Part shown: positions 33,544 to 43,586 of the stretch, piece after piece
Layout of the letters: every line of letters starts with the position of its first letter
How positions within the stretch are numbered: position 1 is the first letter of the stretch
NCBI GenBank assembly: GCA_947631965.1
Contig: CANRNL010000008.1
Span: 1-64,000 of the forward strand
Direction: 5' to 3'
DNA length: 64,000 bases
Source of the DNA: an uncultured Clostridia bacterium
GTDB lineage: Bacteria; Bacillota; Clostridia; Monoglobales; Monoglobaceae
The notes under the pieces: generated by a model
The model's database searches: none
What the model saw: only the letters and a program-made list of their open reading frames with translations
Told to the model about the DNA's origin: nothing
Translations under genes and position numbers: made by a program

Positions 33544-33935
33544 TGGATTTACCCTCCCGTAAATTAAATTAGCGAAAAATTTTTTGTTTTTGTTTCTTTT
33601 TCATATATATTCTAAATAACAGTTTAACACAAATTTGTTTATTTGTCCATATTTTGCACAAAAATTTTTTGAAATTTTAAAATTTTTTTGTCAAATTGCA
33701 ATATTTTATACGTTTTTTTAAGATAAAAACCGCAATTTTTAAAGATGTTGGGGCAAACGTCGGGCAAAATGTTTGTTTTTTGCTTGCAAACTTGAATTTT
33801 TAGTGGTATAATCGGCATTGTGTTTGTTAAAAATGTATGCGTTAAAAATCAAATTATTATTTTAATAATAATTGATTTTTAATAATAATTGATTTTTAAT
33901 AATATAAAGAGAATAAAAAAGGAGGAATATAGATA
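33544..33935. promoter_or_regulatory. Divergent glgB/glgP control region
   Basis: TTGCAA (33784-33789), 17 bp, TATAAT (33807-33812) form a promoter toward glgP. A 17-bp direct repeat of the type TAATAATAATTGATTTT and a matching inverted copy occupy about 33846-33902 in the glgP leader and can form a long A/T hairpin. No convincing minus-strand promoter for glgB was pinned down. No gene is seen. Confidence 0.55.
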
Positions 33936-36416
33936 ATGGCAACAGGAAAAACCGCCGCGAGTGCGGCTATGTCAAAAAAAGAGTTTGACAAGAAGAAAGA
34001 AGAAATCAAAAGTGAAATTTCGGGCAAGCTTCGCCGATATTTCGCAAAAACAATTGAGACGGCAACCCCTCAGCAGATTTACAGGGCTTGCGCTATAACG
34101 GTTAAAGACCAGATTATGGAGAAGTGGGCAGTATCGCGCGAGAAGCAGGAAAAGACTAAGCAGAAGGAGCTTTACTATTTCTCGTTCGAGTTCCTTATGG
34201 GACGCGCGCTCGGCAACAACCTTATGAACATTATGCAGACCGACGTATACCGCGAAGCTCTTACTGAGTGCGGTCTTGACCTCAATACAATAGAAGATAT
34301 AGAAAACGACGCAGGTCTCGGAAACGGCGGTCTTGGCAGACTTGCAGCCTGCTTCCTCGATTCGCTTTCGACTCTCGGACTGCCGGCTTACGGCTGCGGA
34401 ATACGTTATGAGTACGGCTTGTTCAGGCAGAAAATCGTGGACGGCTTCCAGATAGAGATGCCCGATCCGTGGCTTGAGGACGGCGGCAACGTTTGGGAGG
34501 TCGAGCGCTCGGAGGACCAGGTCGAGGTTCACTTCAACGGCAGAATCGAAGAATACTTCGAGGACGGCAGAATGAAGTTCAGACACGTTGATTACAACAC
34601 CGTAATCGGCGAACCCTTTGATATGCCGATAACGGGTTACGGTTCGGACCAGGTGAACACGCTTCGTCTTTGGAAGGCGCGCTCGCCCAAGGTTATGGAT
34701 ATGCGCAGCTTCAATCAGGGCGACTACGCAAAGGCTGTAGAGGATCGCGCGCTTGCCGAGGTTATCTCAAAGATACTCTATCCCGAGGACAACCACTACG
34801 AAGGCAAGATGCTCAGACTTAAACAGCAGTATTTCTTCGTTTCGGCAAGTATCCAGTGGATACTCCAGAGAATGAAGCGCCGCGGTATCCCGCTGAACAA
34901 GATGCCCGACTATGTTCAAATCCACATCAACGACACCCATCCGACCATCGCAATTCCCGAACTTATGCGCCTCTTGATGGATGATAACGGCTTTGGCTGG
35001 GATGAGGCGTGGGACATCGTTACGCGCACCTTTGCGTACACAAACCACACCATTATGGCGGAGGCGCTCGAAAGATGGCCTATCAATATGGTGGAGACTC
35101 TGCTTCCGAGAATAAATCAGATTGTATGGGAGATAGACCGCCGTCAGAAAGAGGCCCTTCAGGCGCGCTTCGGCGGCGACTGGGGCAAAATCGACTATAT
35201 GTCAATCATATCGAACAGTATGATTTCGATGGCGAATATGTGCCTGACCGCCTGCCACAGCGTTAACGGCGTTGCGGCTCTGCACACCGAAATACTCAAA
35301 ACCGAGACGTTCAAGGACTATTACAGTATGTATCCGAAAAAGTTTAAGAACGTGACAAACGGCGTAACTCAGCGCCGTTGGCTGAAGCTCGCGAATCCCG
35401 CTCTTGCAGACCTAATTTCGGAGTCGATAGGCGACGGCTGGATAGTTAAGCCTGAAGAATTTGAGAAGCTGCTGCCGTTTGCAAACGACAAAGCATTCTG
35501 CGAAAAGTTTGCAAAAATCAAGCACGACAACAAGCTGCTGCTCACAAAGTATATAAAGGAGCATAACGGAATAGACGTAGACCCCGACTCTATGTTCGAC
35601 GTTCAGATAAAGAGACTGCACGAGTATAAGCGTCAGCTCCTCAAGGTATTTCATATTATATATAGGTATAAAATGCTCAAGGAGGACTTTTCGAACGCGG
35701 ATAAGTCCAAGCAGACCTTTATCTTCGGCGCGAAAGCCGCTCCGGGCTATCATATGGCGAAGCAGATTATCAAGCTGATAAACAGCGTCGCGGATGTTGT
35801 AAACAACGACCCTGTCGCAAGCCAGTACATCAAGGTAGTATTTATAGAAAACTACAACGTAAGCATTGCGCAGAAAATCGTTGCGGCGGCCGAGCTTTCG
35901 GAGCAGATTTCGACCGCGAGCAAAGAGGCTTCGGGTACAGGAAATATGAAGCTGATGATGAACGGCTCTCTCACGATTGGCACCATGGACGGCGCGAACG
36001 TGGAGATTGCGGAGCAGGTCGGCAAAGACAACATCTTTATCTTCGGTCTTACCGCACCCGAGGTACTCAGCATATATCAGCACGGCAAGTCGGGAAGCTC
36101 GACCATATATACTCAGAATATGGTAATCAAGTCGGTTGTGGACACTCTTATCGACGGCACGTTCTCGCAAGACCAGCCTAATCTGTTCCAGGATATATAC
36201 CACTCTCTCATATTCGGCTCTAACGGATTTGAGGACCCGTATCTGGTACTCCGCGACTTTGAGTCGTATGTAAACGCTTGCCAGGAGGTATGCAACCAGT
36301 ACGAGAAGCCGAACGTATGGTGGAAAAAGGCTGTTATCAACGTTGCAAAGTCGGGAGTATTTTCAAGCGACCGAACCATCAGTGACTACAACAGGACCAT
36401 ATGGCACCTGAAATAA
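33936..36416 (+). CDS. glgP: Glycogen/starch phosphorylase (GT35)
   Basis: Releases glucose-1-phosphate from alpha-1,4 glucan ends using pyridoxal phosphate. The 826-aa protein shows SFEFLMGRALGNNLMN, NDAGLGNGGLGRLAACFLDS, QIHINDTHPTIAIPELMRLL, VTNGVTQRRWL and the PLP region EASGTGNMKLMMNGSLTIGT. Full family length. It is divergent from the synthesis operon, so breakdown and synthesis are controlled from one intergenic region. Confidence 0.97.
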   Translation: MATGKTAASAAMSKKEFDKKKEEIKSEISGKLRRYFAKTIETATPQQIYRACAITVKDQIMEKWAVSREKQEKTKQKELYYFSFEFLMGRALGNNLMNIMQTDVYREALTECGLDLNTIEDIENDAGLGNGGLGRLAACFLDSLSTLGLPAYGCGIRYEYGLFRQKIVDGFQIEMPDPWLEDGGNVWEVERSEDQVEVHFNGRIEEYFEDGRMKFRHVDYNTVIGEPFDMPITGYGSDQVNTLRLWKARSPKVMDMRSFNQGDYAKAVEDRALAEVISKILYPEDNHYEGKMLRLKQQYFFVSASIQWILQRMKRRGIPLNKMPDYVQIHINDTHPTIAIPELMRLLMDDNGFGWDEAWDIVTRTFAYTNHTIMAEALERWPINMVETLLPRINQIVWEIDRRQKEALQARFGGDWGKIDYMSIISNSMISMANMCLTACHSVNGVAALHTEILKTETFKDYYSMYPKKFKNVTNGVTQRRWLKLANPALADLISESIGDGWIVKPEEFEKLLPFANDKAFCEKFAKIKHDNKLLLTKYIKEHNGIDVDPDSMFDVQIKRLHEYKRQLLKVFHIIYRYKMLKEDFSNADKSKQTFIFGAKAAPGYHMAKQIIKLINSVADVVNNDPVASQYIKVVFIENYNVSIAQKIVAAAELSEQISTASKEASGTGNMKLMMNGSLTIGTMDGANVEIAEQVGKDNIFIFGLTAPEVLSIYQHGKSGSSTIYTQNMVIKSVVDTLIDGTFSQDQPNLFQDIYHSLIFGSNGFEDPYLVLRDFESYVNACQEVCNQYEKPNVWWKKAVINVAKSGVFSSDRTISDYNRTIWHLK

Positions 36417-36471
36417 TTTCAGACGATTGAAAAGCTTGGTCTATCGCAAGCAGAAGAATTAAAAATTAAAT

Positions 36472-36490
36472 CCCGCGCATCTTGCGCGGG
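36472..36490. repeat. CCCGCGC hairpin left of the AlwI locus
   Basis: CCCGCGC-ATCTT-GCGCGGG, 7-bp stem. A close relative, CCGCGCATCCTGCGCGG, lies on the far side of the AlwI locus at about 39561-39577. Confidence 0.5.
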
Positions 36491-36556
36491 TGTTAGATAA
36501 AACATTAATATACCTATTGAATGATATAATAATATATTTAATTTGAAAAAATATTA

Positions 36557-36600
36557 AAACGGCTAAAATTCTTGTAAATTCAAGGACTTTAGCCGTTTTT
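36557..36600 (+). terminator. Terminator of glgP
   Basis: AAAACGGCTAAA (36557-36568) pairs with TTTAGCCGTTTTT (36588-36600) over an inner TTCTTG/CAAGGA stem, with a T5 tail. Confidence 0.8.
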
Positions 36601-36663
36601 CCATACTATTTTGTTGCTTAATTCTGCAGGATGATACCGAAAGATACTATAATTTACTTGATA

Positions 36664-38352
36664 TTATGTGGTCAACCATTGTGTAACACAATTCTGAATT
36701 TTATCATTCCAGTCGTTTTCATTAACGGCAATTTCCTCTTGCCGCATAACTTCATCAAGGAATTGTTGAATATTTTGCGGAGTTGGTTGTGTGTAGTAAT
36801 TATAAGAATTATCTACCAGCCGCATAAACTGATCTAATTCAAGCGGAATAATCTTTGTTTTGCCACCATAATATGATATTTCTGTTTTGTTCAACACAAA
36901 GAAGTGCGCTAAACTCGCCTTATTGATGGTTGGAGCTATAAACAAACAATATGTTTCCTTACCGGTTCGTCTCTTCATTTGTCCAAAATGACGCGCTACA
37001 GGCTCACCCTCACTTTCATATTGTCGTTGACCATTCTGCATAGTTACTTCAACCGATAACACAAAATCATCATATTCACATTCAATATCCGGCATATTTC
37101 CAGCCGCTGTTGAAAGCGGTTGACCGGCATCATCAAATTTGAAATTACCCTTTATGCTACCACCGTCAAGCATTGTCATAGCCCTCCATGTGTTATATTC
37201 CAACATTAATGGCGCATCATAATAGCCATCAGAGATAATCTCATTGTAGGTATCTATAATTTCCGAATACAGTGCATATGATTTGATTGCTGTTATCTGC
37301 GCTTTGATAACGGCTTCTTTATGTTCTGCAGCAATAGCATCACGTATATCTTTCAATTCCTCTATGCTCTTTCCAGAAAGCTGTCGCTGTGTATAATTAC
37401 TTATACGCATCAGATGATCCGTGACATTTTTTATATCATCACCATATAACACAGGTATTGTTGCATTAAAAAGATATTGTTTATACTTGTTTATATCATC
37501 AACAAAAACTGGTTTTCGATCTGTTTCTTTAAGAATAAAATCAACTTCTTTCAGCCTATCAGTATAAAAAGAAATAGAACGGTTTCGGTGAGAAATGGAA
37601 ACAAGTCCTGTATAACGCAAATAACGAAAGCAAGCATCCGTATAATCTCGTGTATTGCTTTTCTTTGTATCAAGAAATTTTTTTAGACTTCTATCTGTTG
37701 TTTCACGTGTTTTGGTTTTTCCTGCGCCAACATCATCAGAATATATTTTTAATAGTACGTCAGTCCATTTTTCATTAACAAACTTTTTATAATTCCCCTT
37801 ATAAGCCTCTTTTTCTGCCCTGAAATCAAGAATTGCACTTTTGATAGTATCATACTGTCTGTAATCCGTCAGCATTAATGCAAAAATTTTCAATTCATCA
37901 AAAGACAGGCTTTCTAAATCTCGAATAAGCCGCATGATTTCCAAATACGGCTTTATAAAAAAGGTTCCTGCAATATTACTTCTTTCAACATGATAAGGGG
38001 ATGGAAGTTGAAACTTCAACAGTTGACGCAAAAAAATTTCCTGTGGACGTTTTCCATAAATTAGAGCTTTTCCTGCATCTGTCAATTCAATTTGCGGGGA
38101 TAAGTCAACAAATCCTAACGCTTTTGGTGCACGGTTTATCCTATCTCTTGCGCTAAAATCTTTATTATTTGGCGAACCATTACCCTCAAAAAAATCAGAT
38201 TTTCCTAAAAGGTCTATAAACTCAATCTGTGATTGCCTATTCCACTTCCGTCCAGCAAAATACTCATCCAACAGCCGAATTTCAGGTATCATTTTAGATG
38301 GGGTACGAGGCGATGTGGTAAAAAACAAGGATTTATTTTTCAAATATGCCAT
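36664..38352 (-). CDS. AlwI-family type II restriction endonuclease
   Basis: Family members recognise GGATC-type sites and cut at a distance (type IIS, BspD6I/AlwI group). The 562-aa protein begins KSLFFTTSPRTPSKMIPEIR, has KWNRQSQIEFIDLL and GFVDLSPQIELTDAGKALI, and carries the predicted nuclease core ECEYDDFVLSVEVTMQNGQ near residue 430. It is 17 bp downstream of the adenine methylase, a complete restriction-modification pair. Lower GC than the flanking glycogen genes suggests acquisition. Confidence 0.88.
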   Translation of the reverse strand: MAYLKNKSLFFTTSPRTPSKMIPEIRLLDEYFAGRKWNRQSQIEFIDLLGKSDFFEGNGSPNNKDFSARDRINRAPKALGFVDLSPQIELTDAGKALIYGKRPQEIFLRQLLKFQLPSPYHVERSNIAGTFFIKPYLEIMRLIRDLESLSFDELKIFALMLTDYRQYDTIKSAILDFRAEKEAYKGNYKKFVNEKWTDVLLKIYSDDVGAGKTKTRETTDRSLKKFLDTKKSNTRDYTDACFRYLRYTGLVSISHRNRSISFYTDRLKEVDFILKETDRKPVFVDDINKYKQYLFNATIPVLYGDDIKNVTDHLMRISNYTQRQLSGKSIEELKDIRDAIAAEHKEAVIKAQITAIKSYALYSEIIDTYNEIISDGYYDAPLMLEYNTWRAMTMLDGGSIKGNFKFDDAGQPLSTAAGNMPDIECEYDDFVLSVEVTMQNGQRQYESEGEPVARHFGQMKRRTGKETYCLFIAPTINKASLAHFFVLNKTEISYYGGKTKIIPLELDQFMRLVDNSYNYYTQPTPQNIQQFLDEVMRQEEIAVNENDWNDKIQNCVTQWLTT

Positions 38353-38369
38353 AAGCTTTTCATCCTTAC

Positions 38370-39224
38370 TTAATAATTTTTCACAACAATGTGCATTTTG
38401 TCGTTATTAAAACGATTTTTAATGTTGACAGCATAGTTTTTATAGTATTTATCAAAAACATAATCTCCGTATAATTCCATAGTTAATGGTGTTTTTCCTA
38501 TAACCATAAGTGCACGGCAAGGTAGGTTTCTGAAATCTTCCGCTAAACGTCTATGTTCGGTTTCGTTAAAACCGTTCATCATATCTATATTTCCATAATC
38601 ATTAAAAACACAGTCATATGGTGGATCAAGAAATATAAAATCGTCCTTATCCGCCATATCAAATATCATCTTGTAGTCAAGACTGTAAAGCTCTGCTCCT
38701 TTTAATAAATTGCTGTGTTGTTCTGTAACTAACTGCGTATTCAAATTAGGATAACGTCCAAACGGGACATTATATTCCCCATTGTTATTATATCGAATCA
38801 TACCTGAATATGCAGTTTTGTTAATAAAGAAATATACTACACCCTCCAAATAGCTGTCATCAGGATGGTTGAAAAGTTTTCTCATTTTATAATACAGTTC
38901 CTCGTTGCCATTTGGTACACGTTCATCAGGACTTTCCGCTTTTAATTTTTTATATGCAGTTTGATTTTTTTCATACATGCGTTGTATTTCATTAAGCTGC
39001 ATCCGCATTTCAGGATAGTTATCACGTAATTGACGATAAAACGTCATAAGACGTTCATTTATATCATTAATAATTGCATTATCAGGTTCAAGATAAAAAA
39101 AGACCGCACCGCCACCAAAAAAGGGTTCAATATAGCGGTTAAAATTGTCAGGAATATACTGCAAAAAGCGTGGTATTTCGCGCGATTTCCCACCACGATA
39201 TTTCAAAACAGGATTCATCGCCAT
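38370..39224 (-). CDS. DNA adenine methyltransferase (D12 class, Dam-like)
   Basis: N6-adenine methyltransferase of the D12 class, modifying partner of the AlwI-like nuclease. The protein has MNPVLKYRGGKSREIPRFL (cofactor loop), IEPFFGGGAVFFYLEPDNAI (the F-x-G-G-G motif) and FLDPPYDCVF (catalytic DPPY). The preferred ATG at 39224 (284 aa) follows AGGAAGCGAGG; ten more in-frame codons lead to an upstream ATG at 39254. GGATC contains GATC, so Dam-type recognition would protect the site. Confidence 0.9.
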   Translation of the reverse strand: MAMNPVLKYRGGKSREIPRFLQYIPDNFNRYIEPFFGGGAVFFYLEPDNAIINDINERLMTFYRQLRDNYPEMRMQLNEIQRMYEKNQTAYKKLKAESPDERVPNGNEELYYKMRKLFNHPDDSYLEGVVYFFINKTAYSGMIRYNNNGEYNVPFGRYPNLNTQLVTEQHSNLLKGAELYSLDYKMIFDMADKDDFIFLDPPYDCVFNDYGNIDMMNGFNETEHRRLAEDFRNLPCRALMVIGKTPLTMELYGDYVFDKYYKNYAVNIKNRFNNDKMHIVVKNY

Positions 39225-39262
39225 AACCTCGCTTCCTAATATATAATAACTCATAATAAAAG

Positions 39263-39291
39263 ATTATAGCATATCCCACAGGAAAAATCAA
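39263..39291 (-). promoter_or_regulatory. Promoter of the AlwI-type locus
   Basis: Minus strand TTGATT (39286-39291), 17 bp, TATAAT (39263-39268). It drives the methylase first and then the nuclease. The upstream stretch 39292-39490 holds no gene. Confidence 0.6.
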
Positions 39292-39491
39292 TGATTTTCA
39301 GGGAATTTTTATGTTTGCCTTACCACCTGATATAATGAGCGTCAAATTCTTTTTGTATTCTTTGAACGCATCGGTAGAGGTATAGCATCAAATATTCCAA
39401 ATAAGTTAATATTGTTTTTATAGCGCTAAAAAAAATGAGAGCAAAACTTTTTAGCAATCATCGTACTTTAGTACTCATTTTCACGTAAAGT

Positions 39492-39531
39492 AAAAAGGCT
39501 AAAATGTGAACAATACCATTTTAGCCTTTTT
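39492..39531. terminator. Bidirectional terminator near ZIP and AlwI loci
   Basis: A perfect 15-bp stem: AAAAAGGCTAAAATG (39492-39506) with CATTTTAGCCTTTTT (39517-39531), T/A runs on both sides. It should end ZIP transcription on the minus strand and shares the GGCTAAA core with the glgP terminator. Confidence 0.7.
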
Positions 39532-39585
39532 GAGTACAATTTTATATACGGTTGTATCTTCCGCGCATCCTGCGCGGGATTTTTT

Positions 39586-40374
39586 TCAGCCTAAGGCGAC
39601 GTCCAAAATCATCATAATGATAAATCCCGCCGCAACGCCTATCGTGCCTATGTCGGTACGGTTTCCGGTCTGCGCTTCGGGAATGAGGTCCTCAACCACC
39701 ACATAAATCATTGCTCCCGCCGCAAAGGACAAAAGATACGGAAGCACCGAAACTACGGCGTTTGTCAGAAATATGGTTATCACCGCGGCAATTGGTTCCA
39801 CAACGCCCGACATAAATCCGCATACAAAGGATTTGAGCTTTGTCATCCCGCGGCTCCGAAGCGGCATTGAAATGATTGCGCCCTCTGGAAAGTTCTGTAT
39901 CGCAATTCCGAGCGCGAGAACGGTTGCGCCCGCCATAGTTATTCCCGCGTTTCCCATTATCGCTCCCGCGAACACCACGCCGACCGCCATCCCTTCGGGA
40001 ATGTTATGGAGCGTGACCGCAAAAACCATCATTGTGGTCTTTTTGAGCTTTGCCCGCATACCTTCGGGAGCGGACTGTTCGGGATGAAGGTGCGGTATGA
40101 GCTTATCGAGCAGCATCAAAAACAAAATGCCGAGTATAAAACCGAACGACGGCGAAACCCACCCGCTCTTGCCCTGCTCCACCGCCATTTCTATGGCGGG
40201 GATGAGCAGCGACCATACCGATGCGGCTATCATTACGCCCGATGCAAACCCAAGAAGCATTTTTTCAACCGACGTACTTATTGTCTTTTTCAGAAAAAAC
40301 ACCAAAGCCGCGCCGAGTGAAGTTCCGAGCAGCGGCAGTAATATCCCCGCCGCCGCGTATGTGCTTAAATTCAT
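39586..40374 (-). CDS. ZIP-family divalent metal transporter
   Basis: Imports zinc or related divalent metals. The 262-aa protein has about eight membrane helices, a cytosolic His-containing loop (DKLIPHLHPEQSAPEG), and the ZIP signature TLHNIPEGMAVGVVFAG with a second IQNFPEGAIISMPLRS. The start ATG at 40374 follows AAAGGGGAAAC, so the in-frame extension upstream is not used. A single-gene transcript is likely. Confidence 0.93.
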   Translation of the reverse strand: MNLSTYAAAGILLPLLGTSLGAALVFFLKKTISTSVEKMLLGFASGVMIAASVWSLLIPAIEMAVEQGKSGWVSPSFGFILGILFLMLLDKLIPHLHPEQSAPEGMRAKLKKTTMMVFAVTLHNIPEGMAVGVVFAGAIMGNAGITMAGATVLALGIAIQNFPEGAIISMPLRSRGMTKLKSFVCGFMSGVVEPIAAVITIFLTNAVVSVLPYLLSFAAGAMIYVVVEDLIPEAQTGNRTDIGTIGVAAGFIIMMILDVALG

Positions 40375-40530
40375 TTTTTGTTTCCCCTTTCGCTTAAAGC
40401 GAGTTACAGCGTTTGTTTTCGCAAACTGTGCAGTATCCTGCAATTACATACTATGCGGCAATGCGGGGAAAGTGAATGAGTTTAAAGGTTGTCGCAGGTT
40501 CTCCAAAAAAGGCGCGTTGTGTGCGCCCGC

Positions 40531-40700
40531 TTGCGGATGTACTCAAGCAAAAACTCAATCAGAAGCAGTAAAGCAAGGTAACCGCTTTACCGTCATTGGG
40601 TTTTAACCGCGCATTTTAGACAACAGTCTTATGCGCGGCGGGTTGTCAGGGCAGAGCCCTGACCGTTCTTTTCGTACTTTTCTTACGCAAGAAAAGTACA
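40531..40700. repeat. 170-bp dispersed hairpin repeat, copy 2
   Basis: Counterpart of 23256-23425, in the same orientation. All stems are kept. The terminal palindrome (40674-40699) reads GTACTTTTC...GAAAAGTAC where copy 1 reads GTTCTTTTC...GAAAAGAAC, a compensatory pair of changes. Confidence 0.8.
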
Positions 40701-40706
40701 TATGCC

Positions 40707-40812
40707 CGCCCGTGTGTAACACGGGCGTTACGGGCGAACACGGTTCGCCCCTACATTGGAAAAACACAGCCGCTAAATGTGTAGTACGGTGCGTCGGGAC
40801 GCCGCACCGTAC
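40707..40812. repeat. Three further hairpins before gyrA
   Basis: CGCCCGTGT-GTA-ACACGGGCG (40707-40727), GGGCGAAC-ACG-GTTCGCCC (40732-40750) and GTACGGTGCG...CGCACCGTAC (40784-40812). They adjoin the dispersed repeat, making a hairpin-dense block from 40531 to 40812. The rest of the gap to gyrA is AT-rich and shows nothing else. Confidence 0.65.
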
Positions 40813-40990
40813 ATCAAAAAATAACTTCGCCCACGCGGAGCGCGGAAATATTTTAAAAAATAACTGTAAAATTTTAATATTTTAGAGGGTTTTTGAAATT
40901 TATGGAGAATAATATAAATATGTAATTTTAAATTTAGCAGGCAAAATGAGCGTATTTTTGCCAATTCGCAGAAAAGGGGTTTACATAAAA

Positions 40991-43447
40991 ATGAGTGAAG
41001 AATTGTTTGACGTATCAAAACTCAAAATAAATCCTGTTGAGATAAATCAGGAGATGAGGAAGTCGTACATCGACTATGCTATGTCGGTTATCGTAGGCCG
41101 TGCGCTGCCCGACGTGCGCGACGGTCTTAAGCCGGTTCACAGGCGAATCCTATATACAATGCACGAGGCGGGACTTACTCCGGACAAGCCGTACAAAAAG
41201 TGTGCGACGACCGTCGGCGACGTTCTCGGTAAGTATCACCCGCACGGCGACGCTTCGGTTTACGATGCGCTTGTGCGAATGGCGCAGGACTTCTCTCTGA
41301 GGTATCCCATGGTTGACGGACACGGCAACTTCGGTTCGATAGACGGCGACCCGCCCGCGGCGTACAGATACACCGAGGCGAGAATGGCAAAACTCTCGCT
41401 CCATATGCTGACCGATATAGAAAAGGACACGGTCGAGTTTATGCCCAACTTTGACGAGAGCCGAAAAGAGCCCGTCGTGCTGCCGTCGAGATTTCCGCAT
41501 CTTTTGGTCAACGGCTCAAACGGTATCGCGGTAGGTATGGCGACCAACATACCGCCTCACAACCTCACCGAGGTCATAGACGGAATTATCGCGCTTATCG
41601 ACAATCCCGATATGAGCATTGACGAGATTATGGAATACATCAAAGGCCCCGATTTTCCGACCGGCGCCAAAATTATGGGTATGAGCGGCATACGCGCGGC
41701 TTACCATACCGGACGCGGCAAAATAAAAATGCGCGCCCGTGCCGAAATAGAGGACTGGAAGGACAACCGCCAGAGGATAGTCATCACCGAAATACCGTAT
41801 ATGGTAAACAAGGCAAGGCTTATTGAAAAAATAGCCGAGCTTGTCCACGAAAAGAGAGTTGAGGGAATTTCGGACATACGCGACGAGTCTGACCGTGAAG
41901 GTCTGCGCATTGTGGTTGAATTAAAGCGAGACGTAAACGGCACCATAGTTTTAAATCAGCTCTATAAATACACTCAGCTTGAGGACTCGTTCAGCGCAAT
42001 TATGATAGCGCTTGTTGACGGCGAGCCGAAAACGCTCAATCTGAAAGAAATTTTGGTTAACTACATCAAGTTCCAGGAGGACGTTGTTACCCGCAGGACC
42101 GTGTTTGACAAGAAAAAGGCGGAGGCGCGCGCCCATATACTCGAAGGACTTATTAAAGCGACCGACAATATTGACGAGGTAATAAACATAATACGTTCGT
42201 CAAACACCATCGCGGCCGCAAAAGAACGCTTGATTGAGAGGTTTGAATTTACCGACGTTCAGGCGCAGGCGATAGTTACAATGCAGCTCGGCAGACTTGC
42301 CGGTATGGAGCGCGAAAAAATCCAAAACGAGTTTAACGATTTGACAAAGCTGATTGCGCGCCTTAACGAAATTTTGTCGGACGAGAAAAACGTGCTTCGG
42401 GTGGTAAAAGAAGAAATAACCGAAATCCGCGACAAGTTCGGCGACGCGAGACGCACCTCTCTCGAACCCGCGGAGGACGATATTGACATCGAGGACCTTA
42501 TCGAGGAGGAGGAAAACGTCATCACCCTCACCCACGTCGGATATATAAAGCGTCTTTCGAGCGACACCTATCACAGTCAAAGGCGCGGCGGCAAGGGTAT
42601 AATGGGCTTGCAGACCAAAGAGGAGGACTTTGTAAGCTCGATGCTTACCGCCTCGACCCACGCACATATACTGTTCTTTACCGACAGGGGCAGAATATTT
42701 GCGATAAAAGCATACAGAATACCCGAAACCGGCAGACAGGCAAAGGGTACGCCGGTAGTCAACCTGATTCCGCTCGAACCCGGCGAAAAGGTTCAGACCA
42801 TGCTTCCCGTCCGCGAGTATAAGAAGGGCTGCTATCTGACGTTTGCGACGCGCGGCGGTATTATCAAAAAGACCGACCTTATGGAATATGAGCATATCCC
42901 CAAAGGCGGCAAGATAGCAATTAAGCTGGACGAGGGCGACGAGCTTATCCGCGTTGAGCTGACCGACGGTAAGAACGACGTATTTCTCGGCACCCACGGC
43001 GGAAAGATGATAAGATTCAACGAAACGGATGTGCGCGTCACAGGCAGAGCGTCGCGCGGAGTGCGCGGAATAATGCTGGAGGACGGCGACTATGTTGTGG
43101 GTATGGCTCTTTACCGCGAGAACGCGAAGCTGCTCGTTGTGTCCGAAGGCGGCTACGGCAAAAAGACCGAGCTTTCGGAGTATAAAGTTCAGTCGCGAGG
43201 CGGCAAGGGCGTAACCACCTACAAGATAAGCGACGACACCCGTCTTGTCGCGGGATTTGACGTTGTGGGCGACGACAAGGACGTTATGCTCATAACCTCG
43301 GAGGGCGTTATCATAAGAATAGACACCCGCGATATATCGACGTTCGGCAGAGCCACCAAGGGCGTGCGTCTTATGCGCCTGCCCGAAAATGTGGACATCT
43401 CGTCCGTCGCGCTCGCGGAGCGTTCGGACGAAGAGAACGCGGAGTAA
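40991..43447 (+). CDS. gyrA: DNA gyrase subunit A
   Basis: Catalytic breakage-reunion subunit of gyrase. The 818-aa protein (from ATG 40991 after AAAAGGGG) has [20 protein letters not shown], the quinolone region [20 protein letters not shown], the active Tyr127 in [13 protein letters not shown], and the C-terminal gyrase box QRRGGKG that separates gyrase from topoisomerase IV. The residue after HPHGD is Ala88 where E. coli has Ser83. gyrB is not adjacent in this window; a hairpin-rich block lies upstream instead. Confidence 0.96.
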   Translation: MSEELFDVSKLKINPVEINQEMRKSYIDYAMSVIVGRALPDVRDGLKPVHRRILYTMHEAGLTPDKPYKKCATTVGDVLGKYHPHGDASVYDALVRMAQDFSLRYPMVDGHGNFGSIDGDPPAAYRYTEARMAKLSLHMLTDIEKDTVEFMPNFDESRKEPVVLPSRFPHLLVNGSNGIAVGMATNIPPHNLTEVIDGIIALIDNPDMSIDEIMEYIKGPDFPTGAKIMGMSGIRAAYHTGRGKIKMRARAEIEDWKDNRQRIVITEIPYMVNKARLIEKIAELVHEKRVEGISDIRDESDREGLRIVVELKRDVNGTIVLNQLYKYTQLEDSFSAIMIALVDGEPKTLNLKEILVNYIKFQEDVVTRRTVFDKKKAEARAHILEGLIKATDNIDEVINIIRSSNTIAAAKERLIERFEFTDVQAQAIVTMQLGRLAGMEREKIQNEFNDLTKLIARLNEILSDEKNVLRVVKEEITEIRDKFGDARRTSLEPAEDDIDIEDLIEEEENVITLTHVGYIKRLSSDTYHSQRRGGKGIMGLQTKEEDFVSSMLTASTHAHILFFTDRGRIFAIKAYRIPETGRQAKGTPVVNLIPLEPGEKVQTMLPVREYKKGCYLTFATRGGIIKKTDLMEYEHIPKGGKIAIKLDEGDELIRVELTDGKNDVFLGTHGGKMIRFNETDVRVTGRASRGVRGIMLEDGDYVVGMALYRENAKLLVVSEGGYGKKTELSEYKVQSRGGKGVTTYKISDDTRLVAGFDVVGDDKDVMLITSEGVIIRIDTRDISTFGRATKGVRLMRLPENVDISSVALAERSDEENAE

Positions 43448-43496
43448 TTAAACTTGCTCCGCGGCGCGGTTTACGAACGTCTTAATTTAAAAATTC

Positions 43497-43532
43497 AAAT
43501 TCACGGAAAATCGTTTGATTTTCCGTGAATTT
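43497..43532 (+). terminator. Terminator of gyrA
   Basis: A perfect 16-bp stem (43497-43512 with 43517-43532) around GTTT, followed by ATTTTAC. Confidence 0.85.
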
Positions 43533-43586
43533 ATTTTACTAACAAAATTGAAAACGGGCATACTAAAGGCAAAGGAGGTCATTTGT

